A stretch of 64,000 nt of DNA from Cystobacter fuscus DSM 2262 (GTDB lineage: Bacteria > Myxococcota > Myxococcia > Myxococcales > Myxococcaceae): positions 124,001 through 188,000 of the forward strand of contig NZ_ANAH02000014.1 of the NCBI RefSeq assembly GCF_000335475.2, in the 5' to 3' direction. Shown here piece after piece: positions 45,822-55,385 of the stretch. Numbering within the stretch: position 1 is the first letter of the stretch; every line of letters begins with the position of its first letter. The position numbers and the translations under genes were made by a program. The notes below the pieces were generated by a model. That model was not told the origin of the DNA. It ran no database searches and worked only from the letters and a program-made list of their open reading frames with translations.

Positions 45822-46760
45822 TCAGTCGCGCAGGGGCAGCTCCACGGTGAGCCCGTCGTAGGCCACCTCGACGGGGCCCTTGAACTCCTCGCGCGCCTGG
45901 GTGAGCAGCCGGGTCGGGTCCGTGTCGTGGCGGCTGGACAGGTGCGTGAGGATGAGCCGCCGGGCGCCCGCCTCGCGCGCCACCTGGGCCGCCTCGCGCG
46001 CCGTCGAGTGCCGCGTCTCCAGGGCCCGCGCCTGCTCGTCATCGGAGAAGGTGGACTCGTGGATGAGCAGATCCGCGTCCCGCGAGGCCTTCACCATCGC
46101 GGGGCAGGGGCGGGTGTCCCCGGAGATGACCAGCCGCCGTCCGGGCCGTTGCTCGCCGACGACCTCCTCGGGACGGATGGTGCGGCCGTCGGCCAGTTGC
46201 ACCGGCTCGCCCCGCTGGAGCTGGCCATAGAGCGGCCCGGACGGCACCCCGAGCGCCTTCACCTTCTCCAGGTTGAACTTGCCCGGGCGCTCGTCCTCCT
46301 GCAGCACGTAGCCGAGCGCGTTGATGCGGTGATCCACCGCCACGGCCTGCACCGAGTAGCCGTGCCGCCGCACGATGTCGCCGTCGCGCAGCTCGTGGAT
46401 CTCCACCGGGAAGGACAGGGACTCCACGCCCAGGTGCACCGCCTGGTGCAAGAGCCGGCGCGCGGTGGGGGGCCCATAGAGTTGCACGGCACCGTCGCGC
46501 CCCATCATCCCGAGCGTGCGCAAGAAGCCGATGATGCCCAGGTAGTGGTCGGCGTGGAAGTGGGTGAAGAAGACGGCGTCCACGCTGAAGCCGGTGCCGT
46601 AGCGCACCATCTGCCGCTGACTGCCCTCGCCACAGTCGAAGAGGAGCAGATCCGTGTTGGCCTTCACCGCGAGTCCGGAGAGGTTGCGGTGCAACGTCGG
46701 CTGGGCGGCCGAGGTGCCGAGGAAGGTGAGCCTGAGGATGGACATGCCAGCGCTGCCCAT
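45822..46760 (-). CDS. rnz: Ribonuclease Z
   Basis: 312 residues, close to the usual ~305-310. GGGAGGAG lies ~8 nt upstream of ATG 46760; ATG 46745 (MSILRLTFLGT) is the alternative. The metallo-beta-lactamase core includes 'LTFLGTSAAQPTLHRN', 'FTHFHADHYLGIIGFL' (HxHxDH) and 'LVISGDTRPC', 'LLIHESTF', 'LTHLSSRH'. These are the tRNase Z signatures. It processes tRNA 3' ends in the cytoplasm. Confidence 0.93.
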   Translation of the reverse strand: MGSAGMSILRLTFLGTSAAQPTLHRNLSGLAVKANTDLLLFDCGEGSQRQMVRYGTGFSVDAVFFTHFHADHYLGIIGFLRTLGMMGRDGAVQLYGPPTARRLLHQAVHLGVESLSFPVEIHELRDGDIVRRHGYSVQAVAVDHRINALGYVLQEDERPGKFNLEKVKALGVPSGPLYGQLQRGEPVQLADGRTIRPEEVVGEQRPGRRLVISGDTRPCPAMVKASRDADLLIHESTFSDDEQARALETRHSTAREAAQVAREAGARRLILTHLSSRHDTDPTRLLTQAREEFKGPVEVAYDGLTVELPLRD

Positions 46761-46890
46761 GAATGAAACTCCTCCCGGCGCGGCGACCGGATGTGTACGC
46801 GATCCGCCTCATGTACCACGAGGACGAGGGGGTTGACGTGGGGGCTCTTCTCGCCCGGGGGGTGGGTGGGCTAAGAGGCGCGCCCTTCCC

Positions 46891-47586
46891 ATGAGCGACT
46901 CCCTGACCGTGTCCCCCACGAGCGACCCGCGCCGCGTGCGCGCGGCCGATGGCTCCGTCCTCACCGTGCCCGCTGGCTGGGCCCTGCTGCCCCCGGGCGA
47001 CGCGGGCCTCACGCGCCGGGTGAAGGCCGCCGGCCCGAGCTGGACGGTGGTGGAGAAGAAGGGCCGTAAGATTTTCTCCCGGGGTGTCTGGGCGCCCGAG
47101 GCCCACATCACCGCCGCGCAGGCGGCCCTGGAGGCCGAGCGCGCCACCCCGGCCTATGCCCGCCGCCGCGAGGCCGACGTGCGCCGCCGCGAGCGCGAGC
47201 AGTCCGAGTACGAGGTGGACTTCGCCAACGCGGTGCTGCGCTTCCTCGCGTTTTCGCCCTCCTTCCTGCCCCACGCGAAGTTGATGGCGGTGGCGGTGTC
47301 CGCGCATGCCACGCCCGTGGGCAGCGGCACCGTGGCGCGCACCGAGCGCATCCCCATCGAGCGGCGCGCCGAGGCAGCCGTCATCGCGTGGATGCGCCAC
47401 CAGACGACGGCCTACGACAACCTCTCCATCGCCCGGGTGAAGGGGGCGCGGCGCGAGGTGCGTCGGGAGCTCGCCGAGGTGTCGCGCGCGGTGTTGGACC
47501 TGCATCGCCGTGAGGGCAGCCACCCGGTGGCCGCGTGCCCGCTGTGCAAGGCCCTCGCGCGGCTCGGCCCGGGTCAGTCCTCATAG
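46891..47586 (+). CDS. DUF2293 domain protein
   Basis: 231 residues. The N-terminus is a small beta domain ('ADGSVLTVPAGWALLPPGDA'). A charged helix of Arg/Glu pairs spans ~100-125. The DUF2293 signature 'RRAEAAVIAWMRHQTTAYDN' with 'LSIARVKGARREVRREL' follows near 165-205. A CxxC near the end ('ACPLCKAL') may bind metal. The family is found in bacteria and fungi and its function is unknown. Confidence 0.82.
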   Translation: MSDSLTVSPTSDPRRVRAADGSVLTVPAGWALLPPGDAGLTRRVKAAGPSWTVVEKKGRKIFSRGVWAPEAHITAAQAALEAERATPAYARRREADVRRREREQSEYEVDFANAVLRFLAFSPSFLPHAKLMAVAVSAHATPVGSGTVARTERIPIERRAEAAVIAWMRHQTTAYDNLSIARVKGARREVRRELAEVSRAVLDLHRREGSHPVAACPLCKALARLGPGQSS

Positions 47587-47666
47587 GCAGACATACCCGG
47601 AGTCCGGGGAACCGGCCCGAGATACACTGATGGGTGTCATAAGCTGGTTTGATGTATTCTTGACCC

Positions 47667-47682
47667 GGGGTTCAGGAACCCC
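47667..47682. promoter_or_regulatory. Palindromic operator candidate upstream of the TetR-efflux operon
   Basis: GGGGTTC-AG-GAACCCC is a perfect 7-bp inverted repeat, 42 bp before the TetR start. A TTGACC hexamer overlaps its left edge at 47660-47665 and could be a -35 box. The site fits TetR-family autoregulation. Confidence 0.55.
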
Positions 47683-47723
47683 CCTTGGCCGTTTCTGACC
47701 GGCGGGTTAGGAATGCGGCCACC

Positions 47724-48494
47724 ATGGCCCGTCCCGCGGATCCACACGCCCGAGCAGCACTGATCGCCGCCGCCCGGGCGGAGTTCATGAAGAAGGGGCT
47801 GAAGGGCGCGCGCATCGAGGACATCACCGCCGCGTGCGGACTCTCCAAGGGCGCCTTCTACCTGCACGTCGCGTCCAAGGAGGCCCTCTTCGGAGAGGTG
47901 CTCGGCGAGTTCATGTCCTCGCTGCAGGGCCTCATCGACCAGCGGCGCGAGGAGACGGAGCAGTTCTTCGCCGAGCAGGGCGCGGTGGAGGCGAGCGACG
48001 TGTCCGAGCGCTCCGCGCGCTACGAGCGCCTGTTGGCGATGAGCGCCGAGGGGGACCTGCGCACGCTCGAGCTGATGTGGGCCTACCGCGACGTGATGCA
48101 GGTGCTCATGCGCGGCAGTCAGGGCACGGACTTCGAGTCCTTGATGTGGGGCTTCGTGGACCGCGAGGTGTCGCGGGTGGCCCAGGAGTTCCGGCGCCTG
48201 CAGTCCGGCCGCGCGCTGCGCTCGGACGTGCCCTCCGAGGTCATCGGCTCGCTCATCGTCGGCACCTACGTGTTGCTGGCGCAGCGGATGAGCCAGATGC
48301 AGGAGAAGCCGGACCTGGCCGCCTGGGCCAACTCCATCCACCTGCTCATCCGCGAGGGCTGCGTGCCCCGGTGTGACGTGGCCGCCCCGGTGGAGCCGCC
48401 GCGCGCGCCGCCACCGAAGCCTTCGACTTCTTCGCGCCGGGCCTCGTCCCGCGCGCTTTCCCGCACTCGCAGTACCCCGAGGTCAGGATCGTGA
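47724..48494 (+). CDS. TetR-family transcriptional regulator of the efflux operon
   Basis: 256 residues from ATG 47724. The N-terminal HTH (~8-55) reads 'LIAAARAEFMKKGLKGARIE' with recognition part 'GLSKGAFYLHVASKEALF'. A C-terminal ligand domain follows, ending in an unusual Pro/Ser/Arg-rich tail (~225-256). Its stop overlaps the GTG of the adaptor gene (GTGA), so it is co-transcribed with the pump. It probably represses its own operon until an effector binds. Confidence 0.9.
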   Translation: MARPADPHARAALIAAARAEFMKKGLKGARIEDITAACGLSKGAFYLHVASKEALFGEVLGEFMSSLQGLIDQRREETEQFFAEQGAVEASDVSERSARYERLLAMSAEGDLRTLELMWAYRDVMQVLMRGSQGTDFESLMWGFVDREVSRVAQEFRRLQSGRALRSDVPSEVIGSLIVGTYVLLAQRMSQMQEKPDLAAWANSIHLLIREGCVPRCDVAAPVEPPRAPPPKPSTSSRRASSRALSRTRSTPRSGS

Positions 48495-49591
48495 AACTCT
48501 TCAGGACGCCGCTCGTCGCCGGGCTCGCCGCCGTGGGCATGGCCGCCGCCTCGTTGTCCCTCTCGGGTTGCCGCGCGGACGCGGCCCAGACGCCCGCGAC
48601 TCCGGCCGCCACGCCGGGCCTCCAGTCGGTGACGCTCGCCGCGCCGCGCGCCGTGCGCAGCACGCCTCGCGAGGAGGTGACGGGCACGCTCTTCCCCTCC
48701 CAGGCGTTGCAGGTGGGCTTCGAGGTGGGAGGCCGGCTGGAGAAGGTGCGGGTGAAGAAGGGGCAGACGGTGCAGGAGGGCCAGACGCTCGGCCAGCTCA
48801 ACCCGGAGATCTCCGACGCCCAGCTCGCCCAGGCGCAGGCCTCGGTGGCCGCCGCCGAGGTGAGCGCCGCCATGGCCGCGGACGTGGCCGAGCGCAACGC
48901 GAAGCTGCAGCAGCAGGGCAACGTGAGTGACTTGCAGAACCGCACCTCCAGCACCCAGGCGCGTCAGGCCGAGGCCCAGTTGCTCGCCGCCCGCGCGCAG
49001 CTCTCCCAGGCGCAGGCGGGCCGCCGTCGGCATGACCTCAAGGCGCCCTTCGCCGGCACTGTCACCGACGCGCCCGAGCAGGTGGGCGCCATCGTGGGCC
49101 CGGGCGTGGCGCTCTTCTCCCTGGAGAACGTGGGCACGCTGCTGCTCAAGACGACGGTGGCCGAGTCCACGCGCGCGCGCCTCAAGCCGGGCACCCGGGT
49201 GCGTGTGGAGGTCATCGGCGGCAGCACCTTCACGGACGAGGCCGTCATCCGTACCGTCATCCCCTCGGCGGACCCGGCCACGCGCCGCATCCCGGTGGAC
49301 ATCCTCGTGCCGAACAAGGACGGCCGCTTCGTGGCCAACACCCTGGCGCGCGTGGTGCTGCCGCTGGGCGAGGCGGAGGAGGCCCATGCCCTGCCGACGA
49401 GCGCGCTGTCCTCCTCCGGGGGAGACCACGTGTTCGTGGTGGCGCCCTCGGGCGAGGTGCGCCGCGTGGACGTCCAGGTGCTCGAGCGCGGGGTGCGCGA
49501 GGTGGTGGTGAAGGCCGCCGCGCCGCTGGACAAGGTCGTCGAGTACCTCACGCCTTCCCTCACCGAGGGGACGCGCGTCTCCGTGAAGTAG
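48491..49591 (+). CDS. RND efflux periplasmic adaptor (membrane fusion protein)
   Basis: 366 residues, GTG start within the TetR stop. Lipobox LSGC gives a lipidated N-terminus (Cys ~27). The order is typical: barrel-sandwich hybrid 'VGFEVGGRLEKVRVKKGQTV', alpha-hairpin (~95-175, 'AQLAQAQASVAAAEVSAAMA'), lipoyl return 'LKAPFAGTVTDAPEQVGAIV', and beta-barrel/MP domains. It links the inner-membrane pump to the outer-membrane channel. The permease follows 34 bp downstream. Confidence 0.92.
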   Translation: MKLFRTPLVAGLAAVGMAAASLSLSGCRADAAQTPATPAATPGLQSVTLAAPRAVRSTPREEVTGTLFPSQALQVGFEVGGRLEKVRVKKGQTVQEGQTLGQLNPEISDAQLAQAQASVAAAEVSAAMAADVAERNAKLQQQGNVSDLQNRTSSTQARQAEAQLLAARAQLSQAQAGRRRHDLKAPFAGTVTDAPEQVGAIVGPGVALFSLENVGTLLLKTTVAESTRARLKPGTRVRVEVIGGSTFTDEAVIRTVIPSADPATRRIPVDILVPNKDGRFVANTLARVVLPLGEAEEAHALPTSALSSSGGDHVFVVAPSGEVRRVDVQVLERGVREVVVKAAAPLDKVVEYLTPSLTEGTRVSVK

Positions 49592-49625
49592 TCCTCCCGC
49601 CGCACGCCTCTTCGAGCGTCCCCCC

Positions 49626-52600
49626 ATGTTCCTCAGCGACGTCTCCATTCGCAGGCCGGTCTTCACGGCCATGATGTCCCTCTGCCTCATCGTCCTCGGG
49701 GTGATGGGCTTTACCCGGCTGGGCACCGACCTCTTCCCGGACGTGTCCATTCCGGTGGTGGTCGTCAACACCATCTACAAGGGCGCGGGCCCGGGTGAGA
49801 TCGAGACCCAGGTCATCAAGCCCATCGAGGATGCCGTCGCGGGCATCAACGGCGTGGACAAGATCCACTCCTTCAGCCGCGAGAACGTGGGCACGGTGGT
49901 GGTGCAGTTCAAGCTGTCCACCAACCTGGACCGGGCGGTGCAGGAGGTGCGCGACAAGGTGTCGGGCGTGTCCAACCGCCTGCCCAACGACGCGGACGCG
50001 CCGGTGATTGGCCGCGTGGACCTGTCGGCGGTGGCGGTGCTCACCTACGCGGCGAGCGCGCAGGCCGACTCGCGCACGGTGCGCAAGCTCATCGAGGACC
50101 AGCTCAAGCCGGCGCTCGCGCAGCTCGAGGGCGTGGCCGACGTGCGCATCAACGGCGGTGACGTACGGGAGATCCAGGTGGACATCGACCTGGACAAGGC
50201 GCGCGCGGTGGGCGTGTCCCCCATGGACGTGGGCCAGCGCATCGGCTCGGAGAACCTGGACCTGCCCGCGGGCCGGTTGCAACTCGGCTCCACGGAGCTG
50301 ACGGTGCGCTCGCTCGGACAGTTCAAGAGCGTGGAGGAGCTGCGGCAGTTGCCGGTGGCGCAGAGCCGCACGGGCGCGCAGGTGCGGCTGGAGGAGATCG
50401 CCACCGTCACCGACGGAGCCGAGGAGCGGCGCACCACGACGCGCCTCAATGGCCAGGACGCGGTCATCCTGGAGATCGTCAAGCAGCCGGGCTCGAACAC
50501 CGTGGCGGTGAGCGACGCGGTGAAGGCGGCGATGACGAAGCTCGTGCCCACGCTGGGCCACGAGTTCAAGACCACGCTGCTCATCGACCAGTCGGTGCCC
50601 ATCCGCGAGAACGCCCACGAGGTGTGGATCGCCCTCGTCTTCGGTGGCGCGATGGCGGTGCTCATCATCCTGATGTTCCTGTTGGATCCGCGCGGCACCT
50701 TCATCTCGTCGCTCGCGCTGCCCACCTCGGTCATCGGCACGTTCTTCGTGATGTTCCTGCTCGACTACTCGCTCAACCAGATGACGCTGCTGGCGCTCTC
50801 GCTCGCCATCGGTCTGCTCATCGACGACGCGGTGGTGGTGCGCGAGGCCATCACCCACCGGCTGGAGCAGGGCGAGGACCCGATGTCCGCCGCCGCGAAT
50901 GGCACGAAGGACGTGGGGCTCGCGGTGCTCGCGACCACGCTCGCGCTGGTGGCGGTGTTCGTCCCGGTGGCCTTCATGCCCGGCATGGTGGGCCAGTTCC
51001 TCCAGCAGTTCGGCATCACCATCTCCGTGGCGGTGCTCATCTCGCTCTTCATCTCCTTCACGTTGGATCCGATGTTGTCCGCGCGTCTGGCGAAGCAGCG
51101 CCAGGCGGGCGAGCACCACCAGGAGAACGCCCTGGCGCGCTCCATCCGCGGCTTCCTGGACGGCAGCGAGCGCGTCTACTCGCGCATCCTCCGCTGGGTG
51201 TTGGATCACAAGTGGGCCACCATGGGCATCACCCTGGTGGCGATGGTGCTGTCCTTCGGGGCCGCGCGCGGCCTGGGCTTCGAGTTGATGAGCCCGGAGG
51301 ATCGCTCGCAGTTCTTCGTCCAGCTCATCCTGCCGGACTCCTCCAACCTGGAGCAGACGGGGGCCCGGGTGGCGCAGGCGGAGAAGCTGCTGCGGCAAGT
51401 CCCCGAGGTGACGGACATCTACTCCATCGTGGGAGAGAACGGCGACGTCAACAAGGCGCGCATCCGGGTGCTCACCACGCAGAAGCACGAGCGCACCCGG
51501 GGCATCCAGGCCATCAAGGAGGACGCGCGGGCCCGGCTCAATCCCGAGATGGTCGCCACCCGCGTGCTGATGATGGATCCGCCCATCATCGACGGCCTCG
51601 GCGGGGACTTCTATCCCATCATCCTGCGCGTCACCGGCCCGGACATGGCGAAGCTCCAGGTGGAAGCCGAGCGCCTCGCGGGCCTCCTGCACGAGATTCC
51701 CGGCACGGTGGACGTGCGTGTGGACTTCAACCCGCCCAAGCCCGAGCTGGCGATCGAGATCGATCGGGCGCGCGCCAAGGACCTGGGGTTGAGCGCCGCG
51801 GCGCTGGCCATGCAACTGCGGCTGGCCATTGGTGGCGACGTGTCGGCGAAGCTGCGCGAGGGCGTGGACGAGACGGACATCCGTGTGCGCCTGTCCTCGC
51901 GGGACCGGGACACGCCCGAGCGCGTGGGCCAGCTGCTGCTCGCCACGCCCCGGGGCATGGTGCCGGTGTCGGACGTGGCCAAGGTGGAGCTGCGCGACGG
52001 TCCGAGCGTCATCGAGCACGAGAACCGCCAGAAGCAGATCGCCGTCTATGCCCAGCTCAAGGACGCGGCCCTGGGCGACGTGGCGTCGGCGTTCCGGGAG
52101 AAGGTGGCCGCGCAGCCGCTGCCCCCGGGCTACTCGCTCATCTACGACGGGCAGATGAAGATGCTCACCGAGCAGAACGACGCCTTCGGCTCGGCGTTCA
52201 TCCTGGCCTTCGTCTTCATCTACATGGTGCTCGCCAGCCAGTTCGAGTCCTTCAAGCACCCCTTCACCATCATGGTGTCGCTGCCGCTGGCGCTCGTGGG
52301 TGCGCTCTTGGGCCTGTACTTCGGCGGCTTCCACGTCTCCATGGGCGCCATGATTGGCATCATCTTGTTGATGGGCCTGGTGACGAAGAACGCCATCCTC
52401 CTGGTGGACGGCGCGCTGCAGTACCTGCGCGAGGGCGCCACGGTGGACGAGGCGCTCATGAAGGCGGGGCCGCGCCGGCTGCGTCCCATCCTCATGACGA
52501 GCGCCGCCATGGCCATCGGCATGGTGCCCACCGCCATCGGCCAGGGCGTGGGCTCCGAGTTCCGCGCCCCCATGGCCATCGCGGTCATCGGCGGCGTCAT

Positions 52601-52748
52601 CACCTCCACCTTCCTCACGCTGTTGGTGGTCCCCGTGGTCTTCGCGGCCATGGAGAGCCTGGGCTTCTCCAAGCGCGCTCCGAAGTCGGCCGACGCCCCG
52701 GTCCTCCCCATTCCCGAGCCGAGGCAGCACAGCGACCGCGCCGCCTGA
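49626..52748 (+). CDS. RND efflux permease (HAE1/AcrB-like)
   Basis: 1040 residues, full length for the AcrB/HAE1 class. It begins '[20 protein letters not shown]', the conserved N-terminus. Two sets of TM segments flank two large periplasmic loops. TM4 carries '[20 protein letters not shown]', with the paired Asp residues of the proton relay, and the C-terminal set has '[20 protein letters not shown]'. It exports drugs, lipids or signals. Substrate not predictable. Confidence 0.95.
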   Translation: MFLSDVSIRRPVFTAMMSLCLIVLGVMGFTRLGTDLFPDVSIPVVVVNTIYKGAGPGEIETQVIKPIEDAVAGINGVDKIHSFSRENVGTVVVQFKLSTNLDRAVQEVRDKVSGVSNRLPNDADAPVIGRVDLSAVAVLTYAASAQADSRTVRKLIEDQLKPALAQLEGVADVRINGGDVREIQVDIDLDKARAVGVSPMDVGQRIGSENLDLPAGRLQLGSTELTVRSLGQFKSVEELRQLPVAQSRTGAQVRLEEIATVTDGAEERRTTTRLNGQDAVILEIVKQPGSNTVAVSDAVKAAMTKLVPTLGHEFKTTLLIDQSVPIRENAHEVWIALVFGGAMAVLIILMFLLDPRGTFISSLALPTSVIGTFFVMFLLDYSLNQMTLLALSLAIGLLIDDAVVVREAITHRLEQGEDPMSAAANGTKDVGLAVLATTLALVAVFVPVAFMPGMVGQFLQQFGITISVAVLISLFISFTLDPMLSARLAKQRQAGEHHQENALARSIRGFLDGSERVYSRILRWVLDHKWATMGITLVAMVLSFGAARGLGFELMSPEDRSQFFVQLILPDSSNLEQTGARVAQAEKLLRQVPEVTDIYSIVGENGDVNKARIRVLTTQKHERTRGIQAIKEDARARLNPEMVATRVLMMDPPIIDGLGGDFYPIILRVTGPDMAKLQVEAERLAGLLHEIPGTVDVRVDFNPPKPELAIEIDRARAKDLGLSAAALAMQLRLAIGGDVSAKLREGVDETDIRVRLSSRDRDTPERVGQLLLATPRGMVPVSDVAKVELRDGPSVIEHENRQKQIAVYAQLKDAALGDVASAFREKVAAQPLPPGYSLIYDGQMKMLTEQNDAFGSAFILAFVFIYMVLASQFESFKHPFTIMVSLPLALVGALLGLYFGGFHVSMGAMIGIILLMGLVTKNAILLVDGALQYLREGATVDEALMKAGPRRLRPILMTSAAMAIGMVPTAIGQGVGSEFRAPMAIAVIGGVITSTFLTLLVVPVVFAAMESLGFSKRAPKSADAPVLPIPEPRQHSDRAA

Positions 52749-52788
52749 GCGCGGCGCGTCGTCCCCCGTCATCTCCCCTGTGTTCCCC

Positions 52789-54252
52789 ATGTCCATCCGA
52801 CGCTCCGCCGGCTCCCTCCGGCGCCCCCTGTCCCTGTTGCTGCTGGCCTCCCTCGCTCCGCTCGGCGCGCTCGCCCAGACGCCCTCGGACGCGCCCGTCC
52901 AGCAGCAGCCCTCCGCCCCGCCCGCCGCCGGGGAGTCTCCCGCCCCGGGCACGTTGCGCACCGCCACGCTGCGCGAGACGCTCCTGCTCGCCGCGAAGCA
53001 GAGCCCGGACGTGGTCGCCGCCCGGGCCCAGGCCGCCGTGGCCGCCGCGGGCGTCAACCGCGCCTGGACGGCGTGGCAGCCCGAGCTGACGGTCAGCGCG
53101 CAGTTCGTCCATTCCAGCGCTCCGGCGCAGTTCGATCTGGGCTCCATCGTCCAGCTGGTGGGAGGCGTCTTCGCGCTCCAGCCCGCCAACCCGCAGTTCA
53201 TCCCGGGCCCCGTCGTCATCACAGCGGAGAACTCGCACTACGCGACGGTGCAGATCTCCCAGCCGCTCTTCACGCCCGCGGGCGTCTTCCTCATCGGCCC
53301 GGCGAAGGCGGGCGCGGAGGCGGCGGAGCTGGGGGCCCTCGAGGCGCGCGAGCAGGTGCTGCTGGCGGTGGCGCGCACCTACCTGGGGTTGCAGGGCATC
53401 GTCCAGCTCACGGCGGCGGCGCGCGAGGCGGAGGCGGTGGCGCTCCAGCGCGAGGCCGAGTCCAAGGCGCAGCTCGACGTGGGCATGACGGTGGAGGCGG
53501 CGCTCCTGCGCGCCCAGACGGAGACGGCCCAGGCGCGCGTGCAACTGGCGCAGCTGTCCGGCCAGTACACGCAATTGCTCGCGCTCCTGGGCGCCCTGGT
53601 GGGCGAGCCCGTGCAGCCGGTGCCCCTCGAGAACTCGGACTCCTCCTGGCGGATTCCCTCCGAGGACCAGCGGCCCTGGGAGGACACCTACGCGGTGCGC
53701 TCGGCGGAGCTGGTGGTGCGGGCCAACGAGGGCAAGGTGACGTATGACCGCTTCGCGTGGCTGCCGAGCGTCGTCGCCCAGGGCCGGGGCCTCTACAACT
53801 CCAACACGGGCTTCACCGGGCAGAACACCTCCTACGAGGTGTCCGTCGCGGCCAGCCTGCCGCTGTACGACCGGGGCCAGCGCTACGCGGCCCTGCACGA
53901 GGACGAGGCGCGTCTGGCCCAGGCTCGGGCGCAGTACGAGTCGGCGCGGGCCCGCGCTCGCGCCAACTGGGTGGCGGCCCAGGCCAACCTGGAGGCCGCG
54001 CGGGTGGCGCTGACCCAGGCCGAGTCCCAGTCGCAGCTCGCCGCCCGGGTGCAGCAGCAGGTGGCCGCCGGCTACAAGGCCGGAGTGGCCACCAGCCTGG
54101 AGATGTCGGACGCGGACAATCGCCGCTTCCTCGCCGCCAGCAGCGCGGCCCAGGCCCGCTCCCAGTTGGAGGTGCGTCGCGTGGAGCTGGCGGCCGCCGC
54201 GGGCCGCATCGCCGCCTCGCTCGAGCCGGACGACGCCGCCTCGCCCCAGTGA
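52789..54252 (+). CDS. TolC-family outer-membrane efflux channel
   Basis: 487 residues from ATG 52789 (GTG 52780 is also possible). Signal peptide 'LSLLLLASLAPLGALAQ'. Two repeated OEP domains with long helices: 'TLRETLLLAAKQSPDVVAAR' and 'LARTYLGLQGIVQL'-like first half, 'ASLPLYDRGQRYAALHEDEA' in the second. It completes the TetR-MFP-RND-TolC operon. The gap to the permease gene is 40 bp with a weak ribosome site. Confidence 0.92.
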   Translation: MSIRRSAGSLRRPLSLLLLASLAPLGALAQTPSDAPVQQQPSAPPAAGESPAPGTLRTATLRETLLLAAKQSPDVVAARAQAAVAAAGVNRAWTAWQPELTVSAQFVHSSAPAQFDLGSIVQLVGGVFALQPANPQFIPGPVVITAENSHYATVQISQPLFTPAGVFLIGPAKAGAEAAELGALEAREQVLLAVARTYLGLQGIVQLTAAAREAEAVALQREAESKAQLDVGMTVEAALLRAQTETAQARVQLAQLSGQYTQLLALLGALVGEPVQPVPLENSDSSWRIPSEDQRPWEDTYAVRSAELVVRANEGKVTYDRFAWLPSVVAQGRGLYNSNTGFTGQNTSYEVSVAASLPLYDRGQRYAALHEDEARLAQARAQYESARARARANWVAAQANLEAARVALTQAESQSQLAARVQQQVAAGYKAGVATSLEMSDADNRRFLAASSAAQARSQLEVRRVELAAAAGRIAASLEPDDAASPQ

Positions 54253-54283
54253 GTCCCGCGCGTCCCCGTGACACCGGGGACGC

Positions 54284-54856
54284 TCAGGCGCGCTTGGAGC
54301 TCTCTCCCGTCATCACCGCCGAGCCGATGAGGTGGGCCAGTCGCAGCGCCTCGGGCACGCGGCCGGTGTCCGTGAGGCGCTGGAGTGCTTCCTCCACCCA
54401 CTCGGGCTCCGCGCCTTGGACCTGGAAGGTGAAGCCGCCGCGTTGATGGATGGGACCCGCGCGCCGCAGCAACTCCAGACGCGCCCTGGGCCGCGACAGG
54501 TGTCGCAGCGCCCGCTCCACGGCCTCCAGGTCCGGCATCCGCCGCATCACCGCCACACAGGGCTTGCCGAGCGTGTGTGCCAGGCGGGGCAGATCCACCA
54601 GGTTGAAGCCGCCGAAGGCGAGCCCATCCAGCAGCACCAGGTGGAGCTGGGGCAGGAACTTGCCGCCCACCAGCAGCCGGCACACCTCATCCGTCGCCGT
54701 CCACCCGTCGCGCCGCACGTGGCCCCAGACGAGTCCCTCGAAGCGCGTCCCGGCGCACACCACGCCCGCGAGGCTGACGCGCACGCCCGCGCGTCGCGCG
54801 AAGGGGGCATCGTCGAAGCCCACGACTCGGGGCAGGGGGGGCAGACGCGAGCTCAT
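54284..54856 (-). CDS. DUF99 family protein (endonuclease V-like fold)
   Basis: 190 residues. 'VVGFDDAPFARRAGVRVSLA', 'FEGLVWGHVRRDGWTATDEV', and 'LVLLDGLAFGGFNLVDLPRL' fit DUF99, a family with an RNase H/endonuclease V-like fold mostly known from archaea. Acidic residues in 'GFDD' and 'LLDG' would be the metal ligands. Function unknown. It converges on the efflux operon and lies just downstream of the csp terminator. Confidence 0.82.
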   Translation of the reverse strand: MSSRLPPLPRVVGFDDAPFARRAGVRVSLAGVVCAGTRFEGLVWGHVRRDGWTATDEVCRLLVGGKFLPQLHLVLLDGLAFGGFNLVDLPRLAHTLGKPCVAVMRRMPDLEAVERALRHLSRPRARLELLRRAGPIHQRGGFTFQVQGAEPEWVEEALQRLTDTGRVPEALRLAHLIGSAVMTGESSKRA

Positions 54857-54894
54857 GAAAAAGCAAGAGCCCGACCCCGGTCGAGGTCAGGCTC
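54857..54894 (-). terminator. Rho-independent terminator of the cold-shock gene
   Basis: On the minus strand GAGCCTGACC (54894-54885) pairs with GGTCGGGCTC around an 8-nt loop. TTGCTTTTTC follows. A strong hairpin with a U tract, 23 bp after the csp stop. The U tract overlaps the start of the DUF99 gene. Confidence 0.85.
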
Positions 54895-54916
54895 CAGGAA
54901 TCCCACGCAGTGGGAA

Positions 54917-55120
54917 TCAGACCGGACGCACGTTCTGCGCCTGCAGGCCCTTGGGGCCGCGCGTCACATCGAACGACACCCGCTGGCCCTCCTGCAGGCT
55001 GCGGAAGCCGTCCGCCTGAATGGCGGTGTGGTGGCAGAACACGTCCTCGCCACCGCCGTCCTGCGTGATGAACCCGAAGCCCTTCGCGTCATTGAACCAC
55101 TTGACCACACCGGTTGCCAT
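54917..55120 (-). CDS. csp: Cold-shock domain protein
   Basis: 67 residues, ATG 55120. RNP1 'KGFGFITQ' and RNP2-like 'DVFCHHTAI' are both present; the standard RNP2 'VFVHFSAI' is altered to a Cys-His-His version. It binds single-stranded RNA or DNA and acts as an RNA chaperone. A long ~180-nt 5' leader is possible, as in other csp genes. It is divergent from a fatty-acid desaturase, a functionally sensible neighbour in cold adaptation. Confidence 0.95.
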   Translation of the reverse strand: MATGVVKWFNDAKGFGFITQDGGGEDVFCHHTAIQADGFRSLQEGQRVSFDVTRGPKGLQAQNVRPV

Positions 55121-55385
55121 AATTCGTTCTTCTTTCGTCACCAGACGGGTGGAGCCGCCTGCTCGGCCCGGACTTGAGCCGGAGCATTGGCGTAGTCCGT
55201 CCAGATCTAAAAGTCGAGAGAAGAAGGGAAGATTGTTGTTACTCGAACAGTACGGGGATGACTTCCCGTGCGTCGAGAGTTGCCGGGACAGGGCTCTAGG
55301 GAGCGACTTCGAGCCTTTTCGGTTCACGCACGGTACAGTCCGCGCGGTTTTTCCACCCTCTCACCCTTTTTCGAGGAGGCATCCT

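Noticed and set aside
49560..53222. 1220-codon minus-strand frame over the RND operon
   Set aside because: It is antisense to well-recognised efflux genes and rich in His, Arg and Glu, typical of third-position GC bias.
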